From an uncultured Bacteroidales bacterium (GTDB taxonomy: Bacteria; Bacteroidota; Bacteroidia; Bacteroidales; F082): DNA of 16,894 bases. The position numbers and the translations under genes are program-made. This document shows, piece by piece, positions 7,579-14,116 of the stretch. The DNA lies in contig CAJOIF010000043.1 in the NCBI GenBank assembly GCA_905234765.1, forward strand, positions 1 through 16,894, given 5' to 3'. The notes under the pieces were generated by a model. The model was not told the DNA's origin and did no database searches. It worked only from the letters and a program-made list of their open reading frames with translations. The number at the start of each line of letters is the position of its first letter. The stretch's first letter is position 1.

Positions 7579-7606
7579 ATCCGCCGCAAAAAACCTTGCG
7601 GCGGAT
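7579..7606 (-). terminator. Rho-independent terminator of the EF-G2 gene
   Basis: ATCCGCCGCAA (7579-7589) and TTGCGGCGGAT (7596-7606) form a perfect 11-bp, GC-rich stem with a 6-nt loop. Read on the minus strand, the stem is followed by a run of T (7573-7578 region), 26 bp after the EF-G2 stop codon. It separates EF-G2 transcription from the zinc-ribbon gene. Confidence 0.88.
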
Positions 7607-7632
7607 AAATGTTATGATGATAAAAGGAAGGG

Positions 7633-9768
7633 TTATTCTTCTTCCTTCTGGCTCTCTTCGTACTCTTTGAGCAGGCGGTTCTGCACATCGGTGGGAACCT
7701 GTTGGTACTCGGCGAACTTCATCGTGAAGGTACCACGACCAGAGGTCAGCGAACTCAACGAGGTCGAGTAGCGGTCCATCTCGGCCAACGGCACCTTGGC
7801 GTGGATGGTCTGGTAGTTATGGTCACTGTCCATGCCCATGACGATGGCGCGGCGGCCTTGCAGGTCAGTCATGACGGCACCCATGAGGTCGGCGGGCATG
7901 CGCACGTCGAGGTCGTAGATGGGCTCCATAATCTTCGGGCCAGCGTTCTTAAAGGCGGCACTGAAGGCCATACGACCGGCGATCTTAAAGGCCATTTCGT
8001 TGGAGTCGACCGGGTGCATCTTACCATCGTAGATGTAGCAGATGATGTCGCGGGCGTAGGAACCCGTGAGCGGGCCTTGCTCCAAACGCTCGTTGACACC
8101 CTTCAGGATGGCAGGCATGAAGCGGGCATCGATGGCACCACCGACGACGCAGTTGGCGAAGATGAGCTTACCGCCCCAAGGCAGTTCGTACTCTTGCTTG
8201 TCACGCACCTGCAGTTCGCTCGGATCGGTGTAACCTTCGAAATAAGGAGCCAGTTGCATGTGGACTTCACCGAATTGACCGCTACCACCGGACTGTTTCT
8301 TATGACGGTAGCTGGCGCTGGCGCTCTTGGTGATGGTCTCACGATACGGAATCTTCGGGGAAGCCGTCTCAATGGCGATCTTATAGACATTGTCGAAGTA
8401 CCACTTCAAGGTGTTGAAATGATATTCGCCTTGGCATTGCAGGATGTTCTGGCGCAGTTCGCGCGACATGCCGCTGATGACGGTCGGATCGGTTTTGTGC
8501 ATGTCGTTGAGGATGCTGCCGAGTTTTTCGTCTTCTTGCGAGTTGACGGCTTTCACGGCGATGGTGAAAATCGGGGTCGGGAAAGGCATCTCTTCGAAGA
8601 TGGCTTCGCTAGCTTTGGCGTCGGCCAAAGTGTCGCCGATACGGCCGTCCTTCAGCTTGATGGTGCAAATGATGTCACCTGCATTGGCTTTCTCGATTTC
8701 TTCACGATTCTTGCCACGGAAGACCAGCAGCTGTGACAGACGCTCCTTGTTGCCTGTGCGCGGGTTGATGAGGTCTTGGCTCTTCGTGACGCTGCCGCCA
8801 TAGACGCGCATCCAAGCCACGTCGCCGAGGTTTTGCTCGGTGGTCACCTTGAAGATGAACAGAGCAGTCGGGTCGTCGTTGCTGTTGTGGAACTCTTGAC
8901 CGTTCTTGGCTTTGATGGCCGGCATGTCGGCGGGCGACGGGCAGGCATTGATGAGGAACTCCATCAGACGGGTGACGCCCACGCCACGTTTGGCAGCACC
9001 GCAAAGCACGGGGAACATCTCACGGTTGACGATACCCAGGTGAATACCGCGTTCCATGTCTTCCTCGCTCAGGGTCATCTCTTCGAAGAACTTCTCCATC
9101 AGGGCCTCTTCGCCTTCGGCGGCGTGTTCGATGAGGTTGTTGTGCAGCTCTTCAGCTTTGGCCATTTCAGCGGCGGGGATGTCCTGGATTTCAGGAGCAC
9201 CATTGCCGTCTTTGAAGACCAACATCTTCATCATGATCAAGTCGATGACGGCGTTGAAATCCTCACCGGCGTTGACGGGATATTGAATAGGCGTGACTTT
9301 GTCGCCGAAATATTCTTTCAGTTCGCGGATTGTGTTATCGAAGTTGGCGTTGCTGTGGTCGAGTTGGTTCATAAAGAACACAACGGGCTTGTTGGTGTTG
9401 GCAGCGTGACGCCAAGCGTTCTCTGTGGTAGCTTCGACACCTGATTGGGCGTTGACGGTGCAGACGGCTATGTCGGCAGCGGTGAGGCAGCTGACGATGT
9501 CGCCCGAAAAGTCGCTAAAGCCGGGGGTATCCAGGATGTTGATCTTCTTGTCGTTAAAGAGCGTGTACATCATGGATGCGTGAACCGAAATCTGACGGTC
9601 CATCTCAATTTGACGGTAGTCGGAGACGGTATTCTTCTCGTCGGTGCTACCTTTTCTGTTGATGAGCTTGCCTTCAAAAAGCATGTTCTCGGCAAGGGTG
9701 GTCTTACCCGACTTTGCTGCGCCGATGAGGGCAACGTTGCGGATGTCTTTTGTTTGGAATTCCTTCAT
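7633..9768 (-). CDS. fusA2: Elongation factor G paralog (EF-G2), catalytic His replaced by Phe
   Basis: This 711-aa protein has full EF-G domain order: G domain (about 8-285), domain II (about 305-390), domains III-V to the end (for example QSGGSGQFGEV in domain IV). EF-G drives tRNA-mRNA translocation on the ribosome. The P-loop GAAKSGKTT (16-24) is kept. However, the switch II motif reads DTPGFSDF (80-87) instead of DTPGHVDF, so Phe84 replaces the catalytic histidine. The guanine motif is NQLD (134-137) instead of NKxD, and switch I lacks the usual RGITI (here RQISV). This agrees with the Bacteroides EF-G2 described, to my knowledge, as translocating without GTP hydrolysis and as needed for gut colonisation. 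The gene is G+C rich with codon use like lysS, suggesting high expression. It is monocistronic, with its own promoter element and terminator. Confidence 0.9.
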   Translation of the reverse strand: MKEFQTKDIRNVALIGAAKSGKTTLAENMLFEGKLINRKGSTDEKNTVSDYRQIEMDRQISVHASMMYTLFNDKKINILDTPGFSDFSGDIVSCLTAADIAVCTVNAQSGVEATTENAWRHAANTNKPVVFFMNQLDHSNANFDNTIRELKEYFGDKVTPIQYPVNAGEDFNAVIDLIMMKMLVFKDGNGAPEIQDIPAAEMAKAEELHNNLIEHAAEGEEALMEKFFEEMTLSEEDMERGIHLGIVNREMFPVLCGAAKRGVGVTRLMEFLINACPSPADMPAIKAKNGQEFHNSNDDPTALFIFKVTTEQNLGDVAWMRVYGGSVTKSQDLINPRTGNKERLSQLLVFRGKNREEIEKANAGDIICTIKLKDGRIGDTLADAKASEAIFEEMPFPTPIFTIAVKAVNSQEDEKLGSILNDMHKTDPTVISGMSRELRQNILQCQGEYHFNTLKWYFDNVYKIAIETASPKIPYRETITKSASASYRHKKQSGGSGQFGEVHMQLAPYFEGYTDPSELQVRDKQEYELPWGGKLIFANCVVGGAIDARFMPAILKGVNERLEQGPLTGSYARDIICYIYDGKMHPVDSNEMAFKIAGRMAFSAAFKNAGPKIMEPIYDLDVRMPADLMGAVMTDLQGRRAIVMGMDSDHNYQTIHAKVPLAEMDRYSTSLSSLTSGRGTFTMKFAEYQQVPTDVQNRLLKEYEESQKEEE

Positions 9769-9828
9769 TTTTACCTAACTGTCTAATTATTAAATATTTA
9801 CTTTTCGCGAAAAATACTATAGTGGGCG

Positions 9829-9836
9829 CAAAGGTA
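9829..9836 (-). promoter_or_regulatory. -7 promoter element of fusA2
   Basis: The minus strand reads TACCTTTGCGCC, containing a consensus TAnnTTTG, about 60 bp upstream of the fusA2 ATG. That leaves a 5' leader of roughly 50 nt. I see no TTTG at the proper -33 distance. The same 12 bases recur upstream of the pfkB-type gene and lysS. Confidence 0.5.
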
Positions 9837-9866
9837 TAAAAAATAATGATAGCTCCACCTAATTAA

Positions 9867-10841
9867 TTACAAATTTGCAATGGCAGTATGGATTTTCTCC
9901 CAACGGGCTTCATCCATTTTGGCACCAATGACCTCGATGATGTTTTTCGCTACGATAGCTCCCATCATGCCACATTTCTGCAAACTTTCGCCTTTCACAA
10001 ATCCTGCCAAGAAGCCAGCAGCCCACATATCGCCAGCCCCCGTAGTGTCGACTACATCGGCTTTTATCGGTGGGATAGTGACGGTTTCTTTGCCGCGTTG
10101 GATGAAAGCACCTTTGGCACCTACTTTTACCACCGCGATTTCGCAACGCTCGGCGATATAATGCAAGGCGTCCTCGGGTTCCATCTTAGTCAAGGCAAAA
10201 GCTTCCTTTTCGTTGGCGAACACGATGTCAACATCGTTGTTGATGATTTCAAGCAGGAAGTCACGGCTTTCTTCCACCACGTTATAACTGGCTAGGTCGA
10301 TGGCGATTTTCAGACCTTTGGCTTTGGCCGTGCTGATGGCTTTCCGAAGCATGTTGGGATTGGCCACGAGATAGCCTTCGATGTAGAAAATGTCCCAACC
10401 ATCAAAGAGTTCCGGTTTGATATCATCGGCGCACATCTCAGCAGCAGCGCCCAAGCAGGTGGCAAAGGTGCGTTCGCCATCGTCAGTCACAAAGGCCATG
10501 ACGCGGCCGGTAGGAGTGTCACTTTTCAGCATCAGAGGTTTCACATGGGTTTCATCCATCTGTTTTTCAAAGAATTGGCCCACTTCATCGCGTCCTGTCT
10601 TGCTTAAGAAACCAGAAGTAACGCCAAGTTGTGCCAGGCCGCTCATGGTATTGGCCGCAGAACCGCCGCTGGCACGTTGGCATCCGTAGGATTTCATCAT
10701 TTCGCCGATGCGTACCGAGGTCTCAGCGTCGACATAAGTCATGCCGCCCTTTGGGAGATTGAGTTGTTGCAAAAGCTGTTCATCGTGGATTTGGGTCAGG
10801 AAGTCTACCAAAGCACTGCCTATTCCGAGGATGTTTTTCAT
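9867..10841 (-). CDS. PfkB-family carbohydrate/nucleoside kinase (adenosine kinase-like)
   Basis: This 324-aa protein is a ribokinase-fold kinase of typical length. It has the N-terminal GIGSALVDF (6-14), the substrate-binding GGSAANTM (59-66), the DTPTGRV lid-region motif (108-114) and the C-terminal signature DTTGAGDMWAAGF (265-277), in which Asp271 is the expected catalytic base and GAG forms the anion hole. N210 and E213 in ANEKE match the conserved NxxE. The overall pattern, including CLGAAAEM after the lid region, resembles the adenosine-kinase-like PfkB proteins of Bacteroidota more than ribokinase or fructokinase, but the substrate cannot be read from sequence alone. It is cytosolic and ATP-dependent. 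It is divergent from the ROK kinase gene, with a 101-bp shared control region. Confidence 0.83.
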   Translation of the reverse strand: MKNILGIGSALVDFLTQIHDEQLLQQLNLPKGGMTYVDAETSVRIGEMMKSYGCQRASGGSAANTMSGLAQLGVTSGFLSKTGRDEVGQFFEKQMDETHVKPLMLKSDTPTGRVMAFVTDDGERTFATCLGAAAEMCADDIKPELFDGWDIFYIEGYLVANPNMLRKAISTAKAKGLKIAIDLASYNVVEESRDFLLEIINNDVDIVFANEKEAFALTKMEPEDALHYIAERCEIAVVKVGAKGAFIQRGKETVTIPPIKADVVDTTGAGDMWAAGFLAGFVKGESLQKCGMMGAIVAKNIIEVIGAKMDEARWEKIHTAIANL

Positions 10842-10873
10842 AATGGAAGCAAATAATGGTTAATAATTTGGCG

Positions 10874-10881
10874 CAAAGGTA
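10874..10881 (-). promoter_or_regulatory. -7 promoter element of the PfkB-type kinase gene
   Basis: The minus strand reads TACCTTTGCGCC 33 bp upstream of the ATG, a full match to TAnnTTTG. No good -33 TTTG is seen at about 20 bp further upstream. Confidence 0.5.
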
Positions 10882-10942
10882 GGAATAAAAAGCGTTGTCC
10901 GTGTTTTTTTTGTATTTTAGCCCGCTTAAAAACGACGACATT

Positions 10943-11902
10943 ATGACAAATACGTATTCTATCGGCATCGACATCGGAGGCACCAATACCGACATCGGGT
11001 TGGTTTGCAGTGACGGTCGCTGCATAGCGAAAAAGAACCTTTCCACCAACAAGTATTTCGACGCATCCCAATATGTATCAGATATTTGCGAACGAATTAA
11101 ATCGTTAATGACAGAATGTGGCGTGACTGCCATTGATGGCATTGGCATTGCGGCGCCGGCAGGCAATTTCTATACTGGCTGCATAGAAGGAGCCACCAAT
11201 CTCAACTTCAAGGGCACCGTTGACCTTGCAGCTTTGTTTCATTCGTATATCGATGTGCCCGTGGTGGTTTCAAACGATGCCAACGCCGCCGCTTACGGCG
11301 AACTCGTTTATGGTGGCGCCAAAGGCATGAAGTATTTTGTCATGTTTACGTTGGGTACTGGTGTAGGTAGCGGTATCGTGGTAGATGGTAAATTAGTGCA
11401 TGGCAAGACAGGAGGCGCAGGTGAGTTGGGACATGCGATCTTGATCCCCGAAGGTCGTCTTTGTGGCTGCGGAAGAAAAGGCTGCTTGGAGACCTACACC
11501 TCGGCTACGGGCATCCGTCGTACCGCACTTGAACTGCTTGAGACCACTCCTTCCTATGATGGACCACTTGCCAAAGTTAATCCTGACGACCTCACCAGCA
11601 AGATGGTAGGCGATGCGGCCAACCAAGGTGATGCCTTGGCACTGAAAGTCTTTGAATTAACGGGTTATTGGTTGGGCATCGCCATGGCCAATGCCGTGGC
11701 CTTCAGCGGGCCTGAAGCCATCTTTTTGATGGGTGGTCCCGTGAAAGCAGGCGAGGTGCTGATGAAACCGGTGCGCGAGTCGTTTAGGAAACATCTGTGT
11801 TTCGTTTACGATGGCAGTGTAGAAGTGCGCGTCTCGGAATTGCCCGACAACGACGCAGCCATCCTCGGTGCTGCGGCTTTGACAAAAGCAAAGGATCAAT
11901 AA
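10943..11902 (+). CDS. ROK-family sugar kinase (glucokinase-like)
   Basis: This 319-aa protein has all ROK hallmarks. These are the phosphate-binding DIGGTNTDIGL (10-20), the SNDANAAAYGE motif (110-120) with catalytic base Asp112, LGTGVGSGI (137-145), and the zinc site formed by His164 in GELGH with Cys174, Cys176 and Cys181 in CGCGRKGCLE. It would phosphorylate glucose or a related hexose such as N-acetylhexosamine in the cytosol, using ATP. There is no N-terminal helix-turn-helix, so it is a kinase rather than a ROK repressor. I chose the ATG at 10943: the longer reading from 10895 adds 16 residues that overlap the probable promoter and would precede the normal N-terminus. A near-match -7 element, TATTTTAG (10913-10920), lies 22 bp upstream. 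Confidence 0.88.
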   Translation: MTNTYSIGIDIGGTNTDIGLVCSDGRCIAKKNLSTNKYFDASQYVSDICERIKSLMTECGVTAIDGIGIAAPAGNFYTGCIEGATNLNFKGTVDLAALFHSYIDVPVVVSNDANAAAYGELVYGGAKGMKYFVMFTLGTGVGSGIVVDGKLVHGKTGGAGELGHAILIPEGRLCGCGRKGCLETYTSATGIRRTALELLETTPSYDGPLAKVNPDDLTSKMVGDAANQGDALALKVFELTGYWLGIAMANAVAFSGPEAIFLMGGPVKAGEVLMKPVRESFRKHLCFVYDGSVEVRVSELPDNDAAILGAAALTKAKDQ

Positions 11903-11914
11903 AGCAGAGGTTAA

Positions 11915-12811
11915 TTATTTGAAGTTTTTGTCAAGAAATGCCTGAGCTTCTTTCATGCCTCCGTCGCGGGCTTTGCTCATGAGAAGTTTGGCGTAGGCTT
12001 GGTCTTGTTCCACGCCTGTACCAGTGTAATATAAGATGCCCAAACGGTAGAGAGCGCTTGTAATGTTTCTGTCGGCGGCGGGGGTATAATATTCAATGGC
12101 TTTGGCCAGGTCTTTTTCCACGTTTTGGCCGTAATAGTAACAATCGCCCAATTGCGCCATGGCGTATGCGTTGCCTGCCTCAGCAGCGTTTTCCCACCAA
12201 CTGATGGCGGTCTTTTCGTCTTTCTTTGTGCCCATGCCGTAGTAATAACAGTTACCTAGGTTGAGCATGGCTTGGCCATCCTTTTCGGCGGCGCCTTTTT
12301 GGTACCATTCAAAGGCCTTTTTTGGGTCGGCACTCACGCCATAGCCCATTCTATAGCAGTTGCCGAGTGAATTAAGGGCGGGGCCGTTGTTTTGTTGGGC
12401 GGCTTTGTTATACCATACTATAGCTTCGTTCCAGTCTTGTTTCACGCCCCATCCTTTTTCAAAACACACGCCGTAGGCATATTGGTATTTGACATCGCCG
12501 TGCTCAGCTTTGTAACGGATGGAGTCGATTTGAGAAGCCACTTGCTCTTCAACCGACCGTCCGCCTCCCGAAAGTTGACTGAAATCAAGCGGTTGTCCTT
12601 CCGTTAGTTTCAAGACGGGCGCATTGGGGTCGCCTAAGGCGGTGGGGTCTATGGCACCATTATTTTGAGGTGGTATTTGTGTCGACGGCGCGATAGGCAT
12701 TCCAGGAGGAATGATGACTTTTTTCTCTTCAGGGGTCTCTTGTTGTTCGTTTTTCTGTCCGCAGGCGACCATCGTCAGTGCTAGGGCCATCAACCAAAGG
12801 AGTTTCTTCAT
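11915..12811 (-). CDS. Sel1-repeat (TPR-like) lipoprotein
   Basis: This 298-aa protein starts with a lipoprotein signal peptide: MKK, hydrophobic LLWLMALALTM, and lipobox MVAC with Cys17. A Pro/Gln-rich linker (20-90) follows. Then come five Sel1-type repeats of 36 residues, at about 107-142, 143-178, 179-214, 215-250 and 251-286. Each has the pattern AxxxLGxCYxxGxGVxxDxxKAxxWYxKAAxxG. Sel1 repeats form alpha-alpha superhelices that act as protein-protein scaffolds. The protein is probably membrane-anchored and periplasm-facing or surface-exposed. Its role is unknown. It converges on the ROK gene with a 12-bp gap and no terminator that I can see. Confidence 0.87.
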   Translation of the reverse strand: MKKLLWLMALALTMVACGQKNEQQETPEEKKVIIPPGMPIAPSTQIPPQNNGAIDPTALGDPNAPVLKLTEGQPLDFSQLSGGGRSVEEQVASQIDSIRYKAEHGDVKYQYAYGVCFEKGWGVKQDWNEAIVWYNKAAQQNNGPALNSLGNCYRMGYGVSADPKKAFEWYQKGAAEKDGQAMLNLGNCYYYGMGTKKDEKTAISWWENAAEAGNAYAMAQLGDCYYYGQNVEKDLAKAIEYYTPAADRNITSALYRLGILYYTGTGVEQDQAYAKLLMSKARDGGMKEAQAFLDKNFK

Positions 12812-12833
12812 TTTTGAGTGGTTTTATTGATGG

Positions 12834-12841
12834 CAAAAGTA
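12834..12841 (-). promoter_or_regulatory. -7 promoter element of the Sel1 lipoprotein gene
   Basis: The minus strand reads TACTTTTG, a full TAnnTTTG match, 22 bp upstream of the ATG at 12811. An inverted repeat (12848-12864) lies immediately upstream, in the spacer between the -7 and the expected -33 position. Confidence 0.5.
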
Positions 12842-12847
12842 CAATAA

Positions 12848-12864
12848 ATTCACATTGGGTGAAT
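12848..12864. repeat. Small inverted repeat, possible operator
   Basis: ATTCAC (12848-12853) and GTGAAT (12859-12864) are perfect 6-bp arms with a 5-bp spacer. The site lies in the control region between the Sel1 lipoprotein gene and the toxin-antitoxin pair. It could bind a dimeric repressor, but the arms are short and chance is not excluded. Confidence 0.3.
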
Positions 12865-12926
12865 GTTGATTTGAGCTGAAAAATGCAAAATTTCACATTT
12901 ATGTTAAATATGTCGGAAAAATGTAT

Positions 12927-12934
12927 TACCTTTG
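12927..12934 (+). promoter_or_regulatory. -7 promoter element of the toxin-antitoxin operon
   Basis: TACCTTTGCGC begins here, a full match to TAnnTTTG, 25 bp before the ATG at 12960. It supports that start over the longer reading from 12921, which would begin upstream of the promoter element. Confidence 0.5.
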
Positions 12935-12959
12935 CGCTGTAAAACAAAAACATAAAACG

Positions 12960-13436
12960 ATGAAAACTGCTACACTCAAAACACTCGAACAGACTGATAA
13001 TGTTAGTCTATATTCCATCTGTTTCGATGGGAATGCCGTAAGCGAATATGAAACTTTTGTGCAAAAGTTCAAGGAGGATGCCAAACTCAACACTGAATAT
13101 AAGACCATACTGCTTGCCATTGAAAAGATTGTGGCGGTAGGTGCTTTTGAGCGTTTTTTCAGGCCGGAAGGCAAGATGAGCGACAGAGTAGCGGCTTTGG
13201 CAATTGATTCCAGAAAATTGCGTCTTTATTGCCTGCGTATCTCCGACCAAATCCTGATATTGGGCAATGGTGGAGAGAAAACAACAAAAACTTACGAAGA
13301 GAGCGAGGAATTAAGCGGCTATGTCATGGACTTGCAAGCCTTTGACAAATTGCTTTTGGAAGCCCAAAAAGACGGCTCCATTACGATTGAAAAGAATGTG
13401 ATTACGGGTATTGAAGGCAAAGTTTTTCAACTATGA
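12960..13436 (+). CDS. Probable RelE/HigB-like toxin of a type II toxin-antitoxin pair
   Basis: This 158-aa cytosolic protein has no clear signature that I can name with certainty. Two features suggest a RelE/HigB-like toxin. One is the core KLRLYCLRISDQILILGNGG (86-105), which reads like paired beta strands with basic residues and precedes KTTKTYEE, as in HigB-type mRNA interferases. The other is the arrangement: the downstream gene is a 95-aa XRE-type helix-turn-helix protein overlapping it by ATGA (13433-13436). The toxin-before-antitoxin order is the usual HigBA order. Gp49/HigB-type toxins are mostly near 100-120 aa, so this one carries about 40 extra N-terminal residues. The start at 12960 was chosen over 12921 because a -7 promoter element overlaps the longer reading. 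Confidence 0.55.
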   Translation: MKTATLKTLEQTDNVSLYSICFDGNAVSEYETFVQKFKEDAKLNTEYKTILLAIEKIVAVGAFERFFRPEGKMSDRVAALAIDSRKLRLYCLRISDQILILGNGGEKTTKTYEESEELSGYVMDLQAFDKLLLEAQKDGSITIEKNVITGIEGKVFQL

Positions 13437-13720
13437 AGACGGAAACGAACATAAAATACTATTCCCCCATTGTGGAGGAAGCGGCAAAAAGCATTACACC
13501 AGAGGTGAAGGCCGCTTTCGACCTGAATTTTGACATTTCTGAACGCATATACCAAATCATTCAGGAAAAAGGCATGACCAAGCGCGATTTAGCCCGACTG
13601 ACGGGAAAAAAGGAATCGGAAGTCTCGCGTTGGTTCATGCTCGGCCACAACTTTACCTGCAAAACGATTGCCCTGATTCAGCTGGCATTGGGGGAGAAGA
13701 TTGTGGAGGTGGTGAAGTGA
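13433..13720 (+). CDS. XRE-family HTH protein, probable antitoxin
   Basis: This 95-aa protein has a Cro/C1-type helix-turn-helix at about 35-93. Helix 2 (MTKRDLARLTG) and recognition helix 3 (KESEVSRWF) are followed by a conserved HNFTCKTIALIQLALGEKI, typical of short antitoxin/XRE regulators in Bacteroidota. The N-terminal 35 residues probably contact the toxin. The ATG overlaps the stop of the upstream gene (ATGA), indicating coupled translation. Antitoxins of this type normally bind the operon promoter and repress it. The 3' end of the gene (about 13640-13715) is closely matched by a decayed copy at 13936-14010. Confidence 0.75.
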   Translation: MKTETNIKYYSPIVEEAAKSITPEVKAAFDLNFDISERIYQIIQEKGMTKRDLARLTGKKESEVSRWFMLGHNFTCKTIALIQLALGEKIVEVVK

Positions 13721-13737
13721 TTGTTTTTCATCCATTG

Positions 13738-13768
13738 TTGCGACAAAACCAAAAAGTGACTATTTTTG
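13738..13768 (+). promoter_or_regulatory. Promoter before the decayed antitoxin copy
   Basis: TTG (13738-13740) is followed after 20 bp by TATTTTTG (13761-13768), a full match to the -7 consensus with good spacing. It lies 20 bp before an ATG at 13789. The promoter thus seems intact although the gene behind it is broken. Confidence 0.5.
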
Positions 13769-13788
13769 CGGCATAAAAACACACGAAC

Positions 13789-14019
13789 ATGTTAGGCATA
13801 GATTCAAAAAGGGAAATAATCACGGGTGAATTCGCCAGAAAAATCTGGAGCGAAGTACTGGCTATCTGGCACAGAGAAAAAACAACAGAAACTGAAGAAG
13901 CGACTCCAAAATACGAAGTGGAATGGGCATAAACTGTACGGCCACAACTTCACCTGCGGGACGATTGCCATGATTCAGCAGGCGTTGGGGAGAAGATTGT
14001 AGAGATTCCAAAAAAGTAG
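13789..14019 (+). pseudogene. Decayed second antitoxin gene (XRE 3' end) after a 47-aa reading frame
   Basis: An ATG at 13789 opens a 47-aa frame ending at TAA 13930-13932 (MLGIDSKREI...PKYEVEWA). Directly after it, 13931-14019 encodes KLYGHNFTCGTIAMIQQALG. A 1-bp loss against the intact antitoxin (GGGGAG for GGGGGAG) then shifts the frame; corrected, it continues EKIVEIPKK and stops at TAG 14017-14019. The intact neighbour reads LGHNFTCKTIALIQLALGEKIVEVVK, and the DNA match is evident over about 75 bp. This is the remnant of a second antitoxin gene with at least two lesions. The 47-aa part does not clearly match the antitoxin N-terminus. Its KTTETEEA resembles KTTKTYEES of the toxin, but it is A-rich and this may be chance. 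The 47-aa frame could also be a real small gene, as it has a good promoter. Confidence 0.72.
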
Positions 14020-14061
14020 AACAGGCATTAAGTATTTGCAAAGACTTTTTTGAAGAATGTC

Positions 14062-14089
14062 TTGTTTTTCCGAAATTTTTGTACTTTTG
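14062..14089 (+). promoter_or_regulatory. Promoter of the Pro/Thr-repeat protein gene
   Basis: TACTTTTG (14082-14089) is a full -7 match and lies 27 bp before the ATG at 14117. A TTG (14062-14064) sits 17 bp upstream of it and may serve as the -33 element. Confidence 0.45.
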
Positions 14090-14116
14090 ACCCGTTAAAC
14101 TGAAAAACAATTCTAT

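Noticed and set aside
7702..8736. Long plus-strand reading frame (344 codons) opposite fusA2
   Set aside because: It is a shadow of the G+C-rich, codon-biased EF-G2 gene. Its product is low-complexity (V/H/D/G-rich), there is no promoter, and EF-G homology on the other strand is unambiguous. The same applies to the frames at 8776-9444 and 9445-9786.
10895..10942. Upstream in-frame start for the ROK kinase (16 extra residues)
   Set aside because: The extra residues overlap the likely promoter and would precede the normal ROK N-terminus. The ATG at 10943 places DIGGTN at the usual position.
12921..12959. Upstream in-frame start for the toxin-like gene
   Set aside because: It lies upstream of the TACCTTTG promoter element (12927-12934), so it would not be in the transcript.
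13721..14116. tRNA or structured RNA gene in the gap after the antitoxin
   Set aside because: No cloverleaf or conserved RNA element could be recognised. The gap is explained by the antitoxin remnant and two promoters.
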